Of a stretch of 64,000 nt of DNA, positions 26,872-36,107 are shown one piece after another. Where the stretch lies: contig NZ_CP081123.1 in assembly GCF_025141935.1 (NCBI RefSeq), positions 9,274 to 73,273 of the forward strand. Reading direction: 5' to 3'. The notes below the pieces were generated by a model. The model did not search any database, was not told the origin of the DNA, and worked only from the letters and a program-made list of their open reading frames with translations. The translations under genes were made by a program, and so were the position numbers. Source of the DNA: Sulfitobacter sp. S190. Its GTDB lineage: Bacteria; Pseudomonadota; Alphaproteobacteria; Rhodobacterales; Rhodobacteraceae. Each line of letters starts with the position of its first letter. The first letter of the stretch is position 1.

Positions 26872-28442
26872 GCGGCCTCCGAAGTCTGTTGGATAAAGCT
26901 ATCAATGGCATCTGTCGCGTCTTTGTCCAGCCGCAGACCCAACTTCGATCGACGCCAGAGGATGTCCTCTGCCGAGGATGCGTATTCATGCGCCATGAGA
27001 TACCTGATCTCGGCGGCTGTCAGATCGGCGCCGAAATTCTGCCCCAGATCCCCTTCGGTCGTGGCATCCCCCAGAATGATCCGCGCGTCCGTGCCGTAGG
27101 CGCGGATCAGACGTTGCGCCCAACGGGGCGAGAGAAACGGGAAATCGCGCTGCAGCTCATCGATAAGCTTGCCGACATCGGCCACCGCAAAATCCCCGCC
27201 CGGCAAAGGCTGGCCCGCGGTCCAGTGCGGCTTCAGCCCCTTGATGAATGGCGCGAGTTTGTCCATCGCGTCCTCTGCGAGCTTGCGGTAGGTGGTGATC
27301 TTGCCACCAAAGATATTGAGAAGCGGCGCGCCTGTGTCGTCGACCGACAGCACGTAATCGCGTGTGGCTGCGGTGGCCGATTTCGCGCCATCATCATAAA
27401 GCGGGCGCACACCGGAATAGGTCCAGACGACATCATCCGCAGAGATGTCCTGCTTGAAATACTGGTTGGCAAAATTGACCAGATAGTCCCGCTCTTCGGG
27501 TGTGCAGACCGGTTTGCGGTCCAGATCGGTGTGTTCCGCGTCTGTCGTGCCGATCAGGGTGAAATCGGTCTCATACGGAATTGCGAAGATAATCCGGCCA
27601 TCTTCACCCTGAAAGAAATAGCATTTTTCGTGATCAAAAAGCCGTTTGGTGACGATATGGCTGCCGCGGACCAACCGCACGCCTTCCGTGGAATTCACTC
27701 GGACCTTGGTCTGGATGATATCGCCGACCCACGGACCACCGGCGTTCACGAGAATTCTGGCCCGGTGGGTCTCCGGCCCTGTTGGGCCTTCGGTCGTAAT
27801 TTCCCAGACGTCGTCGATCCGCGCAGCGGACAGGACTTTCGTCTGCGTCATGATGCGGGCGCCCAACCGTTCTGCATCGCGGGCGTTCAGAACGACAAGC
27901 CTGCTGTCCTCGATCCAGCAATCGGAGTATTCAAACGCCTTTTCGAACCTGTCCTCGAGCGGTGCCCCTTCCTGCGTGCCCCGCAGGCGCAGGGTGCGGG
28001 TGGCAGGCAGGATTTTGCGACCGCCCAGATTGTCATACATGAACAATCCCATCCGGATCAGCCACGCAGGACGCCGCCCTTTCATCCACGGCATAACCGT
28101 GTTGAGGATCTTCGAGGTCGGCGTTTCACCTTCGAACCGCATGTCGGGATGGTAGGGCAGCACAAAGCGCATCGGCCACGAAATATGTGGCATTGCGCTG
28201 AGCAACACCTCGCGTTCGGCCAGCGCATGACGCACCAGATTGATCTCGAAATACTCGAGATACCGCAGCCCGCCGTGAAAAAGTTTGGTCGAGGCTGATG
28301 ATGTTGCCGAGGCAAGATCGTTCATTTCCGCCAGTTTGACCGACAGGCCGCGCCCTGCCGCGTCCCGCGCGATGCCCGCACCGTTCACACCGCCACCGAT
28401 CACAAAGATGTCGGTGATGTCAGGGGTTGTCGCATCGTTCAT
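26868..28442 (-). CDS. glpD: Aerobic glycerol-3-phosphate dehydrogenase
   Basis: Membrane-associated FAD enzyme that oxidises glycerol-3-phosphate to dihydroxyacetone phosphate, passing electrons to quinone; 524 aa. The FAD motif is [18 protein letters not shown] and the family mark is [16 protein letters not shown]. The C-terminal helical domain ([19 protein letters not shown]) is typical of GlpD. I start it at ATG 28442; a TTG at 28469 in frame is weaker. It heads the glpD-glpK operon. No glpR repressor is adjacent. Confidence 0.95.
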   Translation of the reverse strand: MNDATTPDITDIFVIGGGVNGAGIARDAAGRGLSVKLAEMNDLASATSSASTKLFHGGLRYLEYFEINLVRHALAEREVLLSAMPHISWPMRFVLPYHPDMRFEGETPTSKILNTVMPWMKGRRPAWLIRMGLFMYDNLGGRKILPATRTLRLRGTQEGAPLEDRFEKAFEYSDCWIEDSRLVVLNARDAERLGARIMTQTKVLSAARIDDVWEITTEGPTGPETHRARILVNAGGPWVGDIIQTKVRVNSTEGVRLVRGSHIVTKRLFDHEKCYFFQGEDGRIIFAIPYETDFTLIGTTDAEHTDLDRKPVCTPEERDYLVNFANQYFKQDISADDVVWTYSGVRPLYDDGAKSATAATRDYVLSVDDTGAPLLNIFGGKITTYRKLAEDAMDKLAPFIKGLKPHWTAGQPLPGGDFAVADVGKLIDELQRDFPFLSPRWAQRLIRAYGTDARIILGDATTEGDLGQNFGADLTAAEIRYLMAHEYASSAEDILWRRSKLGLRLDKDATDAIDSFIQQTSEAA

Positions 28443-28646
28443 GTCAGATCCATCCGTGTCATGCAGCAAGTCAGGTTGGCGCTAACACCTAGAACGATGC
28501 ACCCCTCGGTGCAAGACAGCGGAGCCTTTCCAATTTGAACCGTTAATCATGATTATGTTGCATCTGCTCGACTGCGACCCGTTTGCCCCCTGCGGAACCC
28601 AATGCCCGCGCTATGTGTTGGCTCGTGATACATAAGGATAGCTTTC
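28443..28646. promoter_or_regulatory. Divergent gap between glpD and the flavin-binding protein
   Basis: This 204-base gap must hold the promoters for both operons. I see an AT-rich stretch around 28535-28560 but no convincing -35/-10 pair or strong palindrome. Confidence 0.4.
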
Positions 28647-29126
28647 ATGACTGAAGAACACGAACGCCTGTGGGAGATCATCTCCGATATGCCGGCCTGC
28701 ATGGTAACAACGCAAGACGGCGATGTGATGCGGGCGCGCCCAATGGCGACTTTTATCGACAAGGATGCGCGCACGATCCGTTTCGTGACCGACAACGGCA
28801 GCGCAAAGCTGTCTGAGCTTGCGGATGATCATGATCTTTGTCTGACCTTCGCGGACACGAAATCGATGCTTTATGCTTCGGTGAGCGGCAAGGGCAAGGT
28901 CAGCCGTGATCGGGACCTGATCCGCAAACTCTGGGGGCCGTACTGCGACGTGTTCTTCCCGGGCGGCGCGGACGAGGCGGACGTGGCCGTTATCACCGTC
29001 GTGCCGACACAGGCAGAGTATTGGGACAACGACAAGAACAGCGTGGCAATGGCCTATGAGATGGTCAAAGCCTATTTCAGCGATGACGGCCCCGACCTTG
29101 GCGGCAATGCCAAGCTGTCGATGTAA
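28647..29126 (+). CDS. Pyridoxamine 5'-phosphate oxidase-like, general stress protein type
   Basis: Small flavin-binding split-barrel protein, 159 aa. It has RARPMATFIDKDARTIRFVT, then SVSGKGKVSRDRDLIRKLWG and YWDNDKNSVAM, a pattern of the general-stress-protein-26 group rather than true PdxH. Role in the cell is not known; relatives bind FMN, FAD or F420. It is the first gene of the plus cluster leading to gdhA, 33 bases away. Confidence 0.82.
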   Translation: MTEEHERLWEIISDMPACMVTTQDGDVMRARPMATFIDKDARTIRFVTDNGSAKLSELADDHDLCLTFADTKSMLYASVSGKGKVSRDRDLIRKLWGPYCDVFFPGGADEADVAVITVVPTQAEYWDNDKNSVAMAYEMVKAYFSDDGPDLGGNAKLSM

Positions 29127-29159
29127 TCGCCCTTCCGTTGTCCGATCAGAAAGAAAAGC

Positions 29160-30509
29160 ATGACATTTTCGCTTAGCCCGAAACACGACAGTCTCGAAGA
29201 TTATCTGGCCGACCGTGCGCCCAATCAACCCGAGTTCCATCAGGCCGTTGTCGAAGTGATGGGTGACATCAAGCCCATCATCGACCAACACGCAGCCTTC
29301 AAGGATGCGAACGTGTTTGCGCGGTTGGCCGAGCCCGAGCGGATGATCAGCTTTCAGGTCCCATGGCAGACAGATGAGGGCACAATCGAGGTGAACCGCG
29401 GTTACCGTGTTCAGTACAACGGTGCGATCGGACCCTACAAGGGCGGGCTGCGGTTCCATCCATCGGTCAATCCGTCGATCCTGAAATTTCTGGGGTTCGA
29501 ACAGACCTTCAAGAACGCGCTGACCGGACTGCCCATGGGCGGCGGCAAGGGAGGATCGGATTTTAACCCCAAGGGACGGTCCGAGGCGGAGATCATGCGC
29601 TTCTGCTCTGCCTTCATGCAGGAGCTTCACCGTCACATCGGACCGGACATCGATGTGCCCGCGGGTGACATAAATGTCGGCGGGCGCGAAATCGGGTATC
29701 TTTTCGGGGCGTATCGCCGGATTACCAACCGGTTTCAGGGGGTGCTGACCGGCAAGGGCCAGTCCTTTGGCGGCAGTGCCATGCGCACCCAAGCCACGGG
29801 TTTTGGCGTGATTTATTTTCTCAACCAGATGCTTGAGGCGCATGACGACGGTGTGGAGGGCAAGCGGGTCATCATTTCCGGCGCCGGCAATGTGGCGACC
29901 TATGCGGCCCAGAAAGCTGTCGAGCTCGGGGCGCGTGTCATCACGCTGTCGGACAGTAACGGGACGATCCACGACCCCGACGGCCTGTCGCAAGACAAGA
30001 TCGACTGGGTGCGGTCACACAAGGCGCAATCCGGTGCCTCGCTCGAGGCATATGTCGATGCGTTCGGCGGCACGTGGCACAGCGGCGATACGCCGTGGGG
30101 CGTCGAGGCAGATATCGCCCTGCCCTGTGCCACGCAGAACGAACTTGACGGTTCTGCCGCCAAAACGCTTTTGAAGAACGGAACGATGGCGGTGGTCGAG
30201 GGCGCAAACATGCCCTGCACCGCCGATGCCAAGCAGGCTTTGCGAAGCGCGGACATTCTTTATGCGCCCGGCAAAGCCGCCAATGCGGGTGGTGTTGCCG
30301 TTTCCGGTCTGGAGATCAGCCAGAACCGGACCCGGCGTCCCGAAACCGCGGACGAAGTGGACGAAGCGCTGCACCAGATTATGTTCGATATCCACAGCGT
30401 CTGCGTCGAGGAAGGCACCCGCGACGGGGCCGTCGACTATACCAAGGGCGCGAATATTGCCGGTTTCCGCAAGGTGGCAGACGCCATCGTGATGCAGGGG
30501 GTCGGTTGA
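29160..30509 (+). CDS. gdhA: NADP-type glutamate dehydrogenase
   Basis: Interconverts glutamate and 2-oxoglutarate plus ammonia; 449 aa, the hexameric bacterial/fungal length. Visible motifs are GPYKGGLRFHPSVN, the catalytic LPMGGGKGGSDFNPKG, DVPAGDINVGGREIGY and the coenzyme motif ISGAGNVATYAA. The length and motifs fit the NADP biosynthetic class. It lies 21 bases before the TPP enzyme and near two aminotransferases, where it could recycle glutamate and 2-oxoglutarate. Confidence 0.95.
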   Translation: MTFSLSPKHDSLEDYLADRAPNQPEFHQAVVEVMGDIKPIIDQHAAFKDANVFARLAEPERMISFQVPWQTDEGTIEVNRGYRVQYNGAIGPYKGGLRFHPSVNPSILKFLGFEQTFKNALTGLPMGGGKGGSDFNPKGRSEAEIMRFCSAFMQELHRHIGPDIDVPAGDINVGGREIGYLFGAYRRITNRFQGVLTGKGQSFGGSAMRTQATGFGVIYFLNQMLEAHDDGVEGKRVIISGAGNVATYAAQKAVELGARVITLSDSNGTIHDPDGLSQDKIDWVRSHKAQSGASLEAYVDAFGGTWHSGDTPWGVEADIALPCATQNELDGSAAKTLLKNGTMAVVEGANMPCTADAKQALRSADILYAPGKAANAGGVAVSGLEISQNRTRRPETADEVDEALHQIMFDIHSVCVEEGTRDGAVDYTKGANIAGFRKVADAIVMQGVG

Positions 30510-30530
30510 CCAATCAGGAGTGCCAAGCAC

Positions 30531-32180
30531 ATGAAAGCGTCCGATCTGTTCGTCAAATGTCTCGAAGCGGAGGGCGTCGAGAGGATCTATGGCGTTCCGG
30601 GTGAGGAAAATGCCGACTTCATGATGTCGTTGCAGGACTCGTCGATCGAGTTTGTGCTGACGCGCCATGAACAGGGCGCCGCCTTCATGGCCGAGGTCTA
30701 CGGGAGACTGACCGGCAAGGTCGGCGTATGTCTCGGCACGTTGGGTCCAGGGGCGACGAACCTGATCACCGGCGTGGCGGACGGCAATATGGACCGTGCA
30801 CCGATGCTTGTCCTGACCGGTCAGGGCGCGTTGACCCGCCAGCACAAGGAAAGCCATCAGGTGATGAACGTCGTCGAGATGTACAAGCCTGTGACCAAGT
30901 GGTCGACCGCCATCAACGCGGCATCCAACATTCCCGAAATCGTGCACAAGGCGGTAAAGCTGGCCACAGCCGAGAAGCCGGGCGCCTGCCATATCGAGCT
31001 TGCCGAAGATGTCGCCGCCACACAAACGGACGAACGCCCCATGCGCGCCGCGCGCGTGCGCCGCCCTGTTCCCGGCGACGATGTGATCGATCAGGTCTGG
31101 GACAGGCTCCGCTCGGCCAAGACACCATTGATCATTGCCGGAAACGGTGCCATCCGCACGCGGGCCAGCGCACAGCTACGTCAGTTCTGCGAGGCAACGG
31201 GCATCGGTGCCCTGATGACATTCATGGGCAAAGGGGCGCTTGATCTGGAGGACCCCAGATGCCTGTTCACCGTGGGCATGGGGCAGCGCGACTATCCGCA
31301 ACTGGCCATCGACGCTGCCGATCTGATACTCACCGTCGGGTTCGATCCGGTGGAATACGGGCCGGAAAAATGGAACAGCGGTTGCGGCGCAGACATTATC
31401 CATATGGATTTTGCGCCCGCCGAAAGTGACAAATACTATCAGCCCTCAATCGAGGTTGTAGGGGATGTCGCGCATGGTCTTTCAATGTTGAACGCCCGCG
31501 CGGAGCGGGACGGCGCGCCACGGTACGATCTGGCCAGCCAGACAAAGCTGCGCGAGCGGATGCAAAGCGAATTTGCCGAACATGCGCAGGATCGTACAAC
31601 CGGCTCCATCCGTCCGCAAAAGGCGGTCGCCGATGTACGCGCGGTTCTGGGGCCGGATGATATCGTGTTGTCCGGTGTCGGTGCGCATAAAATGTGGATT
31701 GCGCGCCACTACCAATGTCATGCGCCCGGCACCTGCCTCATCTCGAACGGTTTTTGCTCCATGGGTATGCCCCTGCCCGGTGCAATCGCTGCAAAACACG
31801 CCTGCCCCGACGCCAAGGTCCTTGCCGTGGTCGGAGATGCGGACGTCATGATGAACGTGCAGGAAATGGAAACGGCCAGCCGCCTCGGTTCCGACATCAC
31901 GGTGCTGGTGTGGGAGGACAAGGCCTATGGTCTGATCGCGTGGAAGCAGGAACAGGAATTCGGTGAGCACACGGATTTGTCCTTCACCAATCCCGACTGG
32001 ATGCAATTGTGCGATGCCCTCGACTGGCAGGGTCAGCGGTGCGACAACGCCGAAGAGTTGCAAAGCGCCCTGCAACGTGCGCTCGATCACCGCGGGCCAT
32101 CGATGGTGGTGATCCCGATCGACTACCGCGAGAATATGAAACTGACGGAGCGTTTGGGCAAGATCACGGAGACGTTCTGA
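30531..32180 (+). CDS. Acetolactate-synthase-like TPP enzyme
   Basis: Thiamine-diphosphate enzyme of the POX/acetolactate-synthase family, 549 aa. The catalytic Glu is in LTRHEQGAAFMAE (Glu47). The nearby LGPGATNLITGVADGNMDRA is typical. The C-terminal TPP motif is VVGDADVMMNVQEMETA, with VWEDKAYGLI ahead of WKQ; GDA replaces the usual GDG. It may be acetolactate synthase, acting alone without a small subunit, or a related 2-oxoacid carboligase/decarboxylase. No ilvN or ilvC is present, so a catabolic or specialised role is more likely than branched-chain synthesis. Confidence 0.83.
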   Translation: MKASDLFVKCLEAEGVERIYGVPGEENADFMMSLQDSSIEFVLTRHEQGAAFMAEVYGRLTGKVGVCLGTLGPGATNLITGVADGNMDRAPMLVLTGQGALTRQHKESHQVMNVVEMYKPVTKWSTAINAASNIPEIVHKAVKLATAEKPGACHIELAEDVAATQTDERPMRAARVRRPVPGDDVIDQVWDRLRSAKTPLIIAGNGAIRTRASAQLRQFCEATGIGALMTFMGKGALDLEDPRCLFTVGMGQRDYPQLAIDAADLILTVGFDPVEYGPEKWNSGCGADIIHMDFAPAESDKYYQPSIEVVGDVAHGLSMLNARAERDGAPRYDLASQTKLRERMQSEFAEHAQDRTTGSIRPQKAVADVRAVLGPDDIVLSGVGAHKMWIARHYQCHAPGTCLISNGFCSMGMPLPGAIAAKHACPDAKVLAVVGDADVMMNVQEMETASRLGSDITVLVWEDKAYGLIAWKQEQEFGEHTDLSFTNPDWMQLCDALDWQGQRCDNAEELQSALQRALDHRGPSMVVIPIDYRENMKLTERLGKITETF

Positions 32181-33308
32181 TCAACCCGGCCAGGCGCGTA
32201 GCCCCTTGGCAAGCCGGTCAAGCCCTTCGTCAAGATTGACGCCTGCGCCGCCACCGACACCGAGCCGGATATGCCCGGGCTGGTCATAGGCCGTACCGGG
32301 CAGCAGGAACGTCCGGTAAGGATCGGCCAGCAGAAACCGCGCGAAAGCGCCGCTATCCATGTTTTCCGGCAAACGCCCCAGCCCGATCAGCCCCGCACGG
32401 GGTGCGACCCATTCCAGCATGGGCTGCGCTGCCACCCACGCGTCCATGCGCGCCAGATTGCGCCGCCCGGCCGCGCGGGCCTCTGCCATGGCTTTGTCGT
32501 ACCGATCGGGGCGCAGGGCGATCTCGGCGATGACTTCGCCCATGATATTCATGATCTCGCTGGAATTCTCACGCAGGATCACAGCGTCCATGACCATCTG
32601 CGGATCGCGACAAATCAACCAACCGGTGCGCAACCCTTGCAGCCCCAATGCCTTGCTTACCGAACCGGTCGTGATGCCGCGCTCGTACAGACCGGCGACC
32701 GAAGGGGCGCGCGGTCCGTCCCACTCAAGCCCGGCATACACCTCGTCAACGAGCAGCCAAGCCCCGTGCGCCGCCGCGATATCCACCACCCGCTGAAGCG
32801 TTTCGCCGTCCATCAGATCACCCGTCGGGTTGTTCGGGTTCGTCAGGAAGATCATGCGCGTTTTCGCATTTACAGCGTCTTCCAGCGCATCGAGCGGTAA
32901 TTGCCAGCCGTTTTTCTCGCGGCGGTGGACTTTGACCACCTTGGCTCCGATCGCCCTGGCAAGCACGTCGGCCTGTGGCCAGCCGGGCGTTTCGATAACG
33001 ATCTCGTCGCCGGGCTGCAAAAGCTGCATCACAGCCAGATAATTCGCTTCCGCAGCTCCGGCGGTGATCAGCACATCCTTGCGATCGCACACCCCGTCCA
33101 GCCCCGCATGGTGCAGTATATGATCGCGCAATTCCGGCAGCCCGCGAAAGTCACGGTTGTTCCAATCCAGCGGCAGATCCGGATCGAGATCGTCCATGAA
33201 ACTCCCCAATGTCGGGCTTTGCGATAGCGAGAACCCGACGATTGCTTCGGGTGCGGCATCGGTCGTTTCGAGCAGATATTCAAACAGCGTGTGTATCTTG
33301 ACTTTCAT
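32181..33308 (-). CDS. PLP aminotransferase, class I/II fold
   Basis: Fold-type I PLP enzyme, about 375 aa from ATG 33308. It has LTNPNNPTGDLMDGE, LLVDEVYAGLEWDG and the PLP-Lys region TGSVSKALGLQGLRTGW. A TTG codon three residues upstream sits only 4 bases from AGGA and is the alternative start. It is convergent with, and directly abuts, the TPP-enzyme stop. Some family members act on amino-acid-like natural-product precursors, so transamination is probable but unproven. It is divergent from the lactonase with a 41-base gap. Confidence 0.83.
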   Translation of the reverse strand: MKVKIHTLFEYLLETTDAAPEAIVGFSLSQSPTLGSFMDDLDPDLPLDWNNRDFRGLPELRDHILHHAGLDGVCDRKDVLITAGAAEANYLAVMQLLQPGDEIVIETPGWPQADVLARAIGAKVVKVHRREKNGWQLPLDALEDAVNAKTRMIFLTNPNNPTGDLMDGETLQRVVDIAAAHGAWLLVDEVYAGLEWDGPRAPSVAGLYERGITTGSVSKALGLQGLRTGWLICRDPQMVMDAVILRENSSEIMNIMGEVIAEIALRPDRYDKAMAEARAAGRRNLARMDAWVAAQPMLEWVAPRAGLIGLGRLPENMDSGAFARFLLADPYRTFLLPGTAYDQPGHIRLGVGGGAGVNLDEGLDRLAKGLRAWPG

Positions 33309-33349
33309 GCCGCGCAAATTTCCTAATCCAGCAAACAGGGGAGACCACC

Positions 33350-34108
33350 ATGAAAGGGCAGATCACGCTGGAGGGCAAACCGAAACGCATGGCGGTACTC
33401 GACTACGGGCTGTTTCAGGTGCATGCGAACGGCCGCATCATCGGCATCTGCGGCTACGTCGTCGAAATGGATTCCGGTGACGTCGTGCTGATCGACTCCG
33501 GGTTCCCCCCGAAATATGCGCAGGACGCCGCTGCCGCCACGGATGAGGATGATCTGGGCAGTTTTGGGCGGGTGTTGTCGGTGACGCCCGACAATAGCGT
33601 CAGCGCGCAGCTGTCATTGCTCGGGCTAAAGAAATCGGACGTCACGCTGATGATCCAGAGTCACACCCATATCGACCATGTCGGTGAACTTGACGCCTTT
33701 CCCGGTGTCCCGATCCTGATCGCGGCAGCAGAACGCGCCTTGCCGCGCCCGCTCTACTGGTCGGGAAAGCAGCCGATGACGTGGCCGGACGCGCAATACC
33801 ATCTCGTCGACGCAGATATGACCCTCGCACAGGGGTTCGACGTGCTGCTGTGCCCGGGTCATGCGCCGGGGCAACTGGCGTTCATGATTGACCTGCCGGA
33901 CAGCGGGCCGATCCTGCTGACCTCGGACGCGATCAGCAGAGCGGACGAAATCGGCGAACGCTTTGCCGGTTCATGGGAAGAAGCGCAGGCGATCTTTCAC
34001 GGTGACAGACTGATGCAGCGCGCCCGCGACCGCGATGCGCTGGTGATATTCGGTCACAGCCCCGAAGACTGGCCGACACAGCGCAAGGCGCCCGACTGGT
34101 ACACCTAG
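33350..34108 (+). CDS. MBL-fold lactonase-like hydrolase, AttM/AiiB type
   Basis: Metallo-beta-lactamase-fold hydrolase, 252 aa. The two-metal site is complete: HTHIDH (His105, His107, Asp109, His110), CPGHAPG (His171), Asp193 in LLTSDAIS, and His236 in FGHSPEDW. The order, length and C-terminal ...KAPDWY ending follow the Agrobacterium AttM/BlcC family, which opens gamma-butyrolactone or N-acyl-homoserine lactone rings. It could quench quorum signals or process a lactone from the neighbouring pathway. ATG 33350 has GGGGAG upstream. Confidence 0.83.
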   Translation: MKGQITLEGKPKRMAVLDYGLFQVHANGRIIGICGYVVEMDSGDVVLIDSGFPPKYAQDAAAATDEDDLGSFGRVLSVTPDNSVSAQLSLLGLKKSDVTLMIQSHTHIDHVGELDAFPGVPILIAAAERALPRPLYWSGKQPMTWPDAQYHLVDADMTLAQGFDVLLCPGHAPGQLAFMIDLPDSGPILLTSDAISRADEIGERFAGSWEEAQAIFHGDRLMQRARDRDALVIFGHSPEDWPTQRKAPDWYT

Positions 34109-34830
34109 CGTACGTCCCGCCCCTGATTGAGGATGATGACATTGCCGCTGGACACGTTTCCGGCGGGTGAGATCAGGAAGCTGACCCAGGCGGCAATCTC
34201 TTCGGGCTGCATGGCGCGACCGTGGGGCATTTGCGCGATGGCCTTGGCCAGAACCTCCTCGCTCACCACCCCGAAAAGCGGCGTTTGGGTCATCGCAGGG
34301 GCGATCGAATTGACGGCAATCTGCTCGGTTGCATATCTGCGGGCCAGATCTTTGGTCAGCGTGTCCAGCGCAGCCTTGCTCGCGCGGTAATGGGGCGGGT
34401 CGAAAGCATCGAAATTATAGGCACCGTTCGAGGATATGTTCACGATCTTGCGGACACCCGCCCGCCCGGTCATGAGCTTGATCGATGCCTGCGCACAATG
34501 AAAGGCGGCCGTAAAATTCAGGCGCATCTGCCTTTCAAACTCGTCCTCCGGAATATCGGGAAATTCTGACATGAAACACGTGCCGGCGTTGTTGACGAGC
34601 GCGTCCACCCCGCCATGCTCGGACGCGATTTGCGCAAAAGCTGCGTCAATCGCGCTCTTGTCCATCAGATCCGTGGGTATCGCGGCAAACCCTTCTTGCT
34701 GGGCCATTTCGGCCATGCCGTCACTGTCGACATCCAGCCCGACAACGTGCAGACCGTCCTCGAGCAACTTGGCAACGATCGCTCGGCCCATGCCGCCCGC
34801 TGCGCCTGTGACCACTGCAACTTTCACCAT
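34105..34830 (-). CDS. Short-chain dehydrogenase/reductase
   Basis: NAD(P)-dependent SDR, 241 aa. The cofactor motif is VVTGAAGGMGRAIVAK and the acidic residue at LDVDSD favours NAD. The active site is intact, with NNAG, Ser in IVNISSNGAY and the catalytic HYRASKAALD (YxxxK). It converges with the lactonase by 4 bases and is divergent from the aminotransferase at 34944. Substrate unknown; a hydroxy-acid or alcohol intermediate of the neighbouring genes is possible. Confidence 0.88.
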   Translation of the reverse strand: MVKVAVVTGAAGGMGRAIVAKLLEDGLHVVGLDVDSDGMAEMAQQEGFAAIPTDLMDKSAIDAAFAQIASEHGGVDALVNNAGTCFMSEFPDIPEDEFERQMRLNFTAAFHCAQASIKLMTGRAGVRKIVNISSNGAYNFDAFDPPHYRASKAALDTLTKDLARRYATEQIAVNSIAPAMTQTPLFGVVSEEVLAKAIAQMPHGRAMQPEEIAAWVSFLISPAGNVSSGNVIILNQGRDVR

Positions 34831-34943
34831 CTGTATTTCCTTTCACACCGGGCCCGTCGATTGGCATGGATTTTCGCGACACGCTCCGATAGATCGTATT
34901 GAATGTAAACGCATTTATCCTGCCCACGTCAGAAGGAAGCGCC

Positions 34944-36107
34944 ATGCCCCCCCGCCCTGCCCGCAGGATCACCGACACAAGCCCAAAGAATTTCGGCATG
35001 TTTGCGAAAGCCGTAGGCATGTCCGGCGATCTGATCCACCTCGAACTGGGCATGCCGGCAGACGATACACCCTGCCACATCAAACAGGCGACCGTTGCCG
35101 CCCTCAATGCGGGCGATGTGCATTATTCTGATCTGCAGGGCCAGCCTGCGCTCAGGCAGGCGCTGGCAGAGAAGCTGTCGCGGCAAAACGGGCTCGACTT
35201 CACTGCCGATGAGGTGCTGATCACGAACGGCCTGACCCACGCATCTTTCGCCGCCTTTATGGCGTTCATCGATGACGGCGACGAGGTCATCCTGCTTGCG
35301 CCCTACTACCCGCAGCATATCGGCAAGGTGGAACTGGCGGGGGGCCGCGTCGTTATCGCGCCGCTCGATGCGGAAAACGGTTTCGCGCTGAATGCGGATC
35401 TCATTGCACCGCATATCACTTCGCGCACCAAGGCGATTGCGATTGTTAATCCCTGCAACCCGACGGGTCGTGTCTATTCCCGTGCCGAGCTTGAAGGCTT
35501 GGCGCAGCTGGCCGTGGCACACGATCTGATGGTGTTTTCAGACGAGGTGTACGAAGAAATCACCTATGACGGCGCGCGCCATATTTCCATCGCGGCCCTG
35601 CCCGGCATGCGCACGCGGACAATCACGATGAGCGCCTTTACCAAAGCCTACGCGATGGACGGCTGGCGGCTTGGCTATCTGGCGGCCGATGCGGGCCTCA
35701 TGGGTCCGTTGATGAAAATGACCACCAGCGAAGTCACCCATGTGAACACATTCATTCAGGCCGGAGCCTTGGCGGCGGTAACGGGTCCTTCAGGTGTTCT
35801 GGCCGAGATGGTGGACCGCGACCGGGCCCGCCGCGATCTGGTCGTGACCCGCCTGAACCAGATGCCCGGGGTCACCTGCGCTCCTGTCGAAGGCACGATT
35901 TATGCGTTTCCCGACATCCGCGCCACGGGCCTGTCGGCGCAAAACTGCGCGGACAGATTGCTGAATGAAACGGGTGTGGTGGTCGAAGCGGGCAGTTTCT
36001 ACGGCACAGCTGGCGAGGGGCATTTGCGGGTCTGTTTCGGCTGTGCGGAGCTTGACGTGCTCACAGACGCGATGGACAGGATGCAGCGGTTCTTCAACAG
36101 TCTCTAA
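34944..36107 (+). CDS. PLP aminotransferase, AspC-like class I
   Basis: Fold-type I aminotransferase, 387 aa. It has HLELGMPADDTPCHIKQA near the start, IAIVNPCNPTGRVYSRAE, MVFSDEVYEEITYDG and the PLP-Lys motif SAFTKAYAMDGWRLGYL. The ATG at 34944 follows AGAAGGAAGCGCC. It is likely to exchange an amino group between an amino acid and 2-oxoglutarate or pyruvate; the donor is not determined. The convergent neighbour is the kynureninase-like gene, ending 4 bases before. Confidence 0.88.
   Translation: MPPRPARRITDTSPKNFGMFAKAVGMSGDLIHLELGMPADDTPCHIKQATVAALNAGDVHYSDLQGQPALRQALAEKLSRQNGLDFTADEVLITNGLTHASFAAFMAFIDDGDEVILLAPYYPQHIGKVELAGGRVVIAPLDAENGFALNADLIAPHITSRTKAIAIVNPCNPTGRVYSRAELEGLAQLAVAHDLMVFSDEVYEEITYDGARHISIAALPGMRTRTITMSAFTKAYAMDGWRLGYLAADAGLMGPLMKMTTSEVTHVNTFIQAGALAAVTGPSGVLAEMVDRDRARRDLVVTRLNQMPGVTCAPVEGTIYAFPDIRATGLSAQNCADRLLNETGVVVEAGSFYGTAGEGHLRVCFGCAELDVLTDAMDRMQRFFNSL

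Noticed and set aside
30531..32180. Branched-chain amino acid synthesis (ilvB)
   Set aside because: No small subunit, ilvC or ilvE/leu genes are nearby, so only family-level assignment is given.
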